A stretch of DNA of 64,000 nucleotides, taken from positions 3,203,102 to 3,267,101 of the forward strand of contig JAJVDF010000018.1 of NCBI GenBank assembly GCA_022410635.1, in the 5' to 3' direction. The notes beneath the pieces were generated by a model. That model was not told the DNA's origin and searched no databases. It saw only the letters and a program-made list of their open reading frames with translations. The position numbers were made by a program, and so were the translations under genes. The stretch comes from Tretioscincus oriximinensis. Lineage: Eukaryota; Chordata; Lepidosauria; Squamata; Gymnophthalmidae. The stretch's first letter is position 1, and every line of letters starts with the position of its first letter. Of the stretch, positions 58,281 through 64,000 are shown in pieces.

Positions 58281-58374
58281 TGGGATGGTTTAATGAATCC
58301 TGCATCGAGCAGGGGGTTGGACTCGATGACCCTGGAGGTCCCTTCCAACTCTATGATTCTATGATTCTATGATT
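58281..58374 (+). mobile_element. CR1-type LINE 3' tail, sense
   Basis: GGGATGGTTTAATGAATCCT, GCAGGGGGTTGGACTCGATG and CCCTTCCAACTCTATGATTC end in octamer repeats of ATTCTATG. This is the diagnostic CR1 terminus and gives the true 3' end of the family in this genome. Confidence 0.93.
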
Positions 58375-59619
58375 CATTTGTCCTAGTCACATATGTTTGT
58401 AGTGAAGGAAACAACAAAAACCCTGATTGCCTTGAGATTTTCTCACTTAGTGATATGGGCAGCAGGTTTCCCCAGTGCTATTTCAATTATCTTTATTGTT
58501 CAGAATACAGGGGTATGTCAACAATGCCAGTGAGGCTGAAGATTATCAGGGAAGCTAATTACTAAAGGTGGAAAATGGACAATGTTAAGAAAAAAGATGA
58601 AACCTGAGAAATGATTGAAGCATTTGAATAGGAGGAATGAAAGCAACATCCTTATGAAATGTGCAATCTTTTCATAGCTCTATAGAATGCAGTGAGACTC
58701 ATTCTGTACATATTTATATGTAGTATCAGGGGCTACATCTAGACAATGACAAAATGAAATGTACCTTAGGAGAACTCGACTTCCCCTGTTTGCACTACAT
58801 AAGGCATATGTCATATAGAATACCAAAACTCAGGCCAGTTTCAAGTGATCATGTTTTTAAAACCTCCCAATGAACTCAGTTTTCAGGTCACACTCCTCAG
58901 ATTCTTCTGAGATTTGTACAATTCCTTCTCTGTGCCTAGCATAAAGTTTACTACTATTTATTGTATATTTTTATGCAATTGTGAGTGATCATTGAAGAGC
59001 ATAAGTATATCTCTGCCTTTTTTGTTATCCTCTATCACAGTCCAAGCTTGCATAGCCACCAGTTTGTTCTCTTCCTCACGCAACACAAAAGCCATAATGC
59101 TTCTACATTATAGCATGTAACGCTCACAGACAAAGAGCTGCCTCCTCTTTTGCCACTGTATCCACTGTTGTCTTTAAGAAGCAGGGAAAATAAAAAACCC
59201 ACAAAGAAAGCATAAAACATATGTGCAGATGTAAACTATTCCACAGAAAAAGCTTTCTTCCACCCATCCCTTCCTAGCTCTGACACAGTCACTTGAGTTG
59301 AGGAGAGATGATTGAATCTTATTCCCTTCAAAAGCAGGCTAATTATATAAAAATAGTTTTATCTCAGAAATGTTTTCAGTAGCCACAACTAAGCCTAGTG
59401 AAAGAAAATGAATTCATTTTCTCAGGCCTTAGAAGGGTTTCCATGAGTCTGGTCATGATGGGCATCCTCAGAGAATGTTTCAAAGCATAGGAAGGTAGTT
59501 GGCCATTCAAGCTCAGTTAAGGGAAGGAGAAGAGGGTCAATTCTTGTTATAATTTATATTTATAAAAAAGGCATAAAAACACATGATCATTCACTTTTGT
59601 ATCAAAATAATACTAATAG
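58375..59619. other. intron 2 sequence without recognised features
   Basis: No exon or named repeat recognised. Confidence 0.45.
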
Positions 59620-59838
59620 CGTTTATTTTATAATGCCCTTTTTATCAGTGGGCACTGCATACAGCCTTTGTTGCATTCTTCACAACAGACCCCTTGTGAG
59701 GTAGATGGGCTGAGAGAGCAATAAGGAACTGTAACTGGCCCAGGTTATCCCAGCTGCTTCATGGAGGAGTGTGGAATCAAACTGGGAGACACCAAGAGAG
59801 GAGTTCAATACCCTAATCAGTACACCAAACTGCCTCCC
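59620..59838 (-). mobile_element. tRNA-derived SINE with CORE/MIR-like body, antisense
   Basis: ACAGACCCCTTGTGAGGTAG, CTGGCCCAGGTTATCCCAGC and CAGTACACCAAACTGCCTCC follow the layout of 10725-10930. Confidence 0.8.
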
Positions 59839-61024
59839 AGTTCGTAATCAAGCCATCCAGAATGGATGTGATAAACCATGACTGTAATTACAATTGGTAA
59901 TAGAAAATGGTCCTTTGAAGGGAGAAAGTTTGAAAGAACTTTCGTGGATTGAGAAGAGACACCTTAAATAGCTGCTTAAAATAACGCATGCTGTCAAAAC
60001 TGCTTTCACTTTAACCTGATTCCAAACAAACCTTTTGAGAAAGTTTGAACTACTTCTAGTCTAAGAGTGCAAACATTCCACAGTTCTATCTCCAGTTATT
60101 TTACTTTGAAAGCTGTTGGCAAATGTGTGGGGAGATGCAGTAACAGAGAGAGAATATGATTTTGCATATTTTGCTTTTTCATTTTTTTTTCATTTTTTCC
60201 TACCGTCACTGTATTTTTAAATTTATGACATATATTCTGTTTTTGATTCAGCAGCAATCTTTTCACAAATCAACAGCAATGATTTGTATATTTGCAAGGA
60301 TATTCATATATTAACAACATGACAGGCTGTCTATAAATCAATGAAAGTGAATAGTGCTGCTTTTCCTGGTCCTATAGTCCTGCAAAGTTTACCTTGAGTG
60401 ATTATCATGTAGCTGCCCATGCAGAAAGCATTCATATTTTTCTCTGGTTTACCACGTATTTTGGCACAGTAAGACGACAGCTACATAGGTACTTTACCAC
60501 TCATAGGGCTTTACCCCCTCTTCTTCCAAATATGCACTTAAGCACTCAAGTAGCTATAATCCTTTTACACTTAAGTGGATACAATAATTCATTTTGTGTT
60601 TATCCTTATATAGCACCAATGTGCTATACAGCTTTCTTTTTTAAAAAGGAGAGAAAACAGCACAGGTACTGTTATTTCATTTTTCAAGAACGTGATTTCC
60701 AAGGAATGAAATGTATTTTTAGTTGTTAAGTTTGAATTCTTTTCCTGTGTGACTGACAGTCAGATAACTGACAGTGTTATTACCATTTCCTGTGAGGTCT
60801 TCCCTAAATGCATATTTCAAGCAGATTACCTTAAAAATGAATCTAAACCACAATTGACTGTCAATTCCAATTGGTTGTAAGGCAATGGTGAACCAAAGTA
60901 TTAAAGGCTGCTGGCCACAGACACAGGGAAAGCGATAGACGACCACAGGAATATGCACATTTCCATGTATACCAATGCACAATTCACTTAGGGGATAGTG
61001 TGCTTGTGATCACCTGACCAGACA
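59839..61024. other. intron 2 sequence without recognised features
   Basis: Nothing recognised. A 111-codon open frame at 60394-60729 lacks any motif or splice context. Confidence 0.45.
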
Positions 61025-61275
61025 GATAGTCTGGTCTTGTGGTTAGAGTGGCAGACTGTTAGCTGGAAATCTCCAGGCTTGATTTTGTACTCTTCCATGA
61101 AGTCAGCTGGGTGATTTTGGACTAGACACCGTTTGTTTGGAGATCTCTCAGCCCTACCTTCTTCACAAGATGTCTAATGAAAAGAGAAGAAAGTCATGTA
61201 AGCTGATTGTGTCTTTTGGGGTTGAGAAAAGTGGGTATAAAATCCATCCCCTCCTACATCTCCTCTTCCTCCTTG
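61025..61275 (+). mobile_element. tRNA-derived SINE, sense, with full 3' end
   Basis: The head has TTGTGGTTAGAGTGGCAGAC and a B-box-like CAGGCTTGATTTTG. The body has GAAGTCAGCTGGGTGATTTT, and the end TTGAGAAAAGTGGGTATAAA is followed by a CTCCT/CTTCC-rich stretch. The GAGAAAAG.GGGTATAAA end is shared with the 6593 SINE, so two tRNA heads carry one type of tail. Confidence 0.8.
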
Positions 61276-61699
61276 CTACAAGCCATCCCTGTTGAAGGTC
61301 ATGCACAACCATCTACTTTTATGCTCCCATTAGGGCCACACCAGAGAAGTAAATGTGAATTAAAATTCACCACACACATCCCACTGCAAGCAAAGCACTT
61401 GAGAAATACCATGGATTAGCAGATACCAAATCCATATCAGCTGTGAATTCAAATATTTATATATGATCAATAGGCTTTGAAGCCTGTTCTGATGCACAAT
61501 ATAATGTCCCTGTAAGTCAGTTTTAGGAAGGTCTGCTGCCTTTCACAAGGGATATGCCGAGATGGGCCCCATTCTCCTTAGATGTCTTGCCTTTGAGATG
61601 AACTGAGTCTGTATAAGTCAGTGTTTAGCACTCCCTCTTCCCTTCTTGTCTCTTTTGCTCACTCTTCCTAAAGGATTGCAATTAGGAAACATTAGCAGG

Positions 61700-61910
61700 C
61701 TCAAAGCAGCTTTCGCACCTCAACACCATTCATAATTGCACTCCGCAGTGCTCTTCTCTGGCTATTAATGTCACTTCTGTGAAGTAATGAAGAACAAACC
61801 ACCTTCAGGCACTTAAAACATCTTCTCTGTACAATAGCAGCATTTGAGGAATGGGGGCATAAAATAACCTGACTCGTATTTCCCTGACGGAGGAAGTGAT
61901 CAACAAAGAC
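61700..61910. other. candidate conserved non-coding element (unverified)
   Basis: Repeat-free DNA with CATTCATAATTGCACTCC and GGCTATTAATGTCACTTC. Flagged only by texture; no alignment available. Confidence 0.2.
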
Positions 61911-62619
61911 AGGGACAGGTGGATGAGAAAAAGATCAGTTAGAAAGATGGTGCAGCCTTAATAGGTAGGTTTAAACAGGTGATAGAGGGCTAGCTAGAGA
62001 AAGGGCCCGCTTTGGAGATGATATCTGCTTCAAGCACCGAAAGGACAGTCACAATCGTGGTGTTGATGGATTCATATGGGGCTGCAGGACTCTTCTGACG
62101 ACTGGTGCAGAAATTTCATTTCTCCCCTTTTGAAATTCTAAAGCAACTTCAAATGAAATTTATCATCACTGTAACAACGCTTCATTTTCCTGCAGAATTT
62201 CACTGCTTTGGACCAGTCTGTATGTTAATTCCATATACCATTGCAAGAGCAACATAGAATTATTTTTGTGGCATGGAGATTGCAGAATGCTCCTTCCATA
62301 TGGAAAATTCTTATAGACTTGGCTAGAAAAAATGCATTTGCATAAAAGAAAGCTGCTTATTCATTTTTCCCTTGAAATAAAACATTATGCGATACTAACA
62401 AAAAGAGAAACATTGCCACTGAGTGTGAAATTTCTCTAAAGAATCATTCCTGGCATTGATAAACAATTTAAAAGCCTATAGCCCATCCCTTTCTTGCCCG
62501 GCTAAAATACAGCCATGCTGGATCCAGTCAGCTCCACTTTAATCCAAAGTTTAGCAATATTGCAAGGCAAATATTGTGCGGAAAATGGAGACAATTATGT
62601 GCTTATATGGATTGCTGTG

Positions 62620-62790
62620 CATTAGAGTTGGTAGTCCTCACCAGCAATATACTTAGAAATGCATGGTCACCTTTTAGGACCTCTTTGATCCCTGTTGGTA
62701 GCCATAGTCTGCACCAGCATATAGGGGACAGGCACCGATTGTTAATTTAAATGTCAGAATAAGGCTCATTGTGGAAAAGACCTTAATCCT
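62620..62790 (-). mobile_element. short palindromic element, TTATTCTGG family, reversed core
   Basis: GCCATAGTCTGCACCAGCAT at 62701-62720 is the complement of the family core, and CAGAATAAGGCTCATTGTGG marks the end. Confidence 0.6.
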
Positions 62791-62872
62791 AAAAATAAGC
62801 AAAAACAAAGAGGTAACATGTAGCTGAAACAAAGCAAAAGAACGTTTCTGAAGACATTTAGTCTAGAGATAG

Positions 62873-63092
62873 TAAGCCAATTTGGTGTAATGGTTAGAAT
62901 GTTGGACTCTTATCTGGGAGTCTCCTGGTTCAATTCCACATTCATGTATAGGTGACCTTGGGGCAGTCACAGTTCTTAAGAACTCTCTTATCCCCACCCA
63001 CGTCACAGGGTGTCTGTTGTGAAGGAAGCAACAAAAGCTATGCGAGCTGCCCTTTGTTGAAAGGGTCACTACAAATAAACATCATCAACACC
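62873..63092 (+). mobile_element. tRNA-derived SINE with CORE/MIR-like body, sense
   Basis: The A-box region TTGGTGTAATGGTTAGAATG and B box GGTTCAATTCC are clear. The body has GGTGACCTTGGGGCAGTCAC, and CACAGGGTGTCTGTTGTGAA follows. It ends in an ATC-rich tail. This is the clearest tRNA head of its family in the window. Confidence 0.88.
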
Positions 63093-63908
63093 ATTAAGAC
63101 AGGTAGGTACTTTCAGATGTTCAGCACTTTTCTTTGTGTGTGTGTAATCCTTGGTGGATGTTAAATTTTCCCACAATAGCAATATTGTGAATTATCATTT
63201 GGATCTTGGCTTTCTCTGGATAAGTGTGGTAGTCCAAGCACACTTGATACTATGTAAAAATATTGCATTCAGTTTCTTTGACATTCATCAAAACAGCTTT
63301 TGGCTTCAAAAAATTAAGTATTTGATACAACTGGAATCTATGAGGTATGTGCATTATATGATGCTTATCCTCATTTATGGTTAAATCTTTTATTATGGAG
63401 ATAAGTGTGAACTGACTCTGAAAATTATCATCAGTTGAAAAGGACTTCCCTTTACAGCTACTTGATAAGTAGGCTACAAAAAGCCTCTTCTTTATAAAAA
63501 CAGTTGTAGCATAAAGCTTCAAACCAATTCTTTTTCCAGAATTTCCTTTCAGCAGATCCCCATCTTGAATAAAGGGTTGCAAGAAGGTATGCAACAGTTT
63601 ATGATTCATCAAATCCCAGAGGTCACCTGGAGGATACCCAGAGTTTCTACAGGTTATCAGTTTACAAGCAACTACAAATTGAATTTTCAGTGCACATTAC
63701 AATTTACAATATAAATCTGTATAAAAGCAATCTGTTGGAACGTTTCACAGCTTTGAATAAAATCCTTTTGTAAAACTTTATTTCTATATCAACAGATTTT
63801 CACAACCATTTAGGTGTGTCTGAGGAAGCTTAATATCTGAACACTATGTCAAAAATTCCAAAGTGCTTATGGGTAATCTTCTGACCCATCAATAAAAGAG
63901 TCTCATTG
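63093..63908. other. intron 2 sequence without recognised features
   Basis: A short TG run at about 63136-63145. The 120-codon minus-strand frame at 63250-63612 has no domain-like pattern. Confidence 0.45.
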
Positions 63909-63909
63909 C

Positions 63910-64000
63910 TTTTTTTTTTTAATATATTTTATTAAAGTGATCATATTGAACAATATACAAAAACAAACATTGTATTCATTCATACTTTGTAAAATAATTT
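63910..64000 (-). mobile_element. possible L1-like LINE 3' end, antisense
   Basis: A run of 11 T followed by AATATATTTTATTAAAG and CAATATACAAAAACAAAC has the look of a reversed L1 3' UTR with poly(A). The window ends before it can be confirmed. Confidence 0.35.

Larger units (their letters stand above)
56660..64000 (+). other. EPHB1: EPHB1 intron 2 (5' part)
   Basis: Sequence after the donor site contains no recognisable exon 3, which would be a large exon starting with codons for WEEVSGYDE. The intron therefore continues past the window. It holds a CR1 tail and three tRNA-derived SINEs. Confidence 0.8.

Noticed and set aside
62873..62945. Possible functional tRNA gene
   Set aside because: Same reason: good A and B boxes but part of a SINE with CORE-like body and LINE-like tail.
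1..64000. CRISPR arrays, operons, prophage or bacterial mobile elements
   Set aside because: The sequence is vertebrate intronic DNA. Regular short repeats are microsatellites or minisatellites without unique spacers.

Overview
This window is vertebrate nuclear DNA, most likely from a squamate reptile. It is AT-rich with no operons or dense genes. It holds remnants of CR1, L2-like and L1-like LINEs, tRNA-derived SINEs ending in a TTC microsatellite, and many short DNA transposons (Tc1/mariner- and hAT-like). That mix is typical of lizards and snakes and less so of birds or crocodilians. The species cannot be named from this sequence alone. The source is a draft assembly, with two long runs of N (6877-7456 and 37315-37804) and scattered single Ns.

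The only protein-coding segment I can support is one 65-bp exon at 56595-56659 on the + strand. It matches the small second exon of the ephrin receptor gene EPHB1, with a clean acceptor, donor and reading phase. Nearly everything else is therefore non-coding sequence of that gene: at least 56.6 kb of intron 1 upstream and at least 7.3 kb of intron 2 downstream. Exon 1 and exon 3 were not seen. All longer open frames look fortuitous, or are decayed LINE coding sequence.

Layout. 0-4 kb: a mariner-type MITE, a short hairpin and nested inverted repeats. 6-7.6 kb: a perfect palindrome and a SINE interrupted by the first gap. 8.6-10.4 kb: a GC-rich hAT-like element with an 8-bp target duplication, then a pogo/Tigger-like MITE carrying 42-bp tandem units with cAMP-response-element palindromes. 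10.5-19.7 kb: SINE, L2-like, CR1 and foldback repeats. 19.9-21.2 kb: a decayed antisense LINE with an RT catalytic box and a C-terminal zinc-finger-like motif. 25.2-26.6 kb: a decayed L1-like ORF2 and 3' end. 29-34 kb: SINEs, an LTR-like segment, a hAT-like element and a near-perfect hairpin. 37-38.5 kb: opposed CR1 pieces around the second gap, with a 95-bp exact duplication on both sides. 39-43.4 kb: a 78-bp palindromic mariner MITE, a polypyrimidine tract, a minisatellite and CR1 copies. 43-56 kb: mostly plain intron with small CR1 and other repeats. 56.6 kb: the exon. 58-64 kb: a CR1 tail and three SINEs.

No new multi-gene system is visible. The most interesting material is structural: the CRE-bearing MITE, the GC-rich hAT-like element, a dispersed short palindromic family sharing a core near ATGCTAGTGCAGATTATGG, the tiny mariner palindrome, and the duplicated flanks of the second gap. 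Family names for repeats come from recognising ends and motifs, not from a database search.
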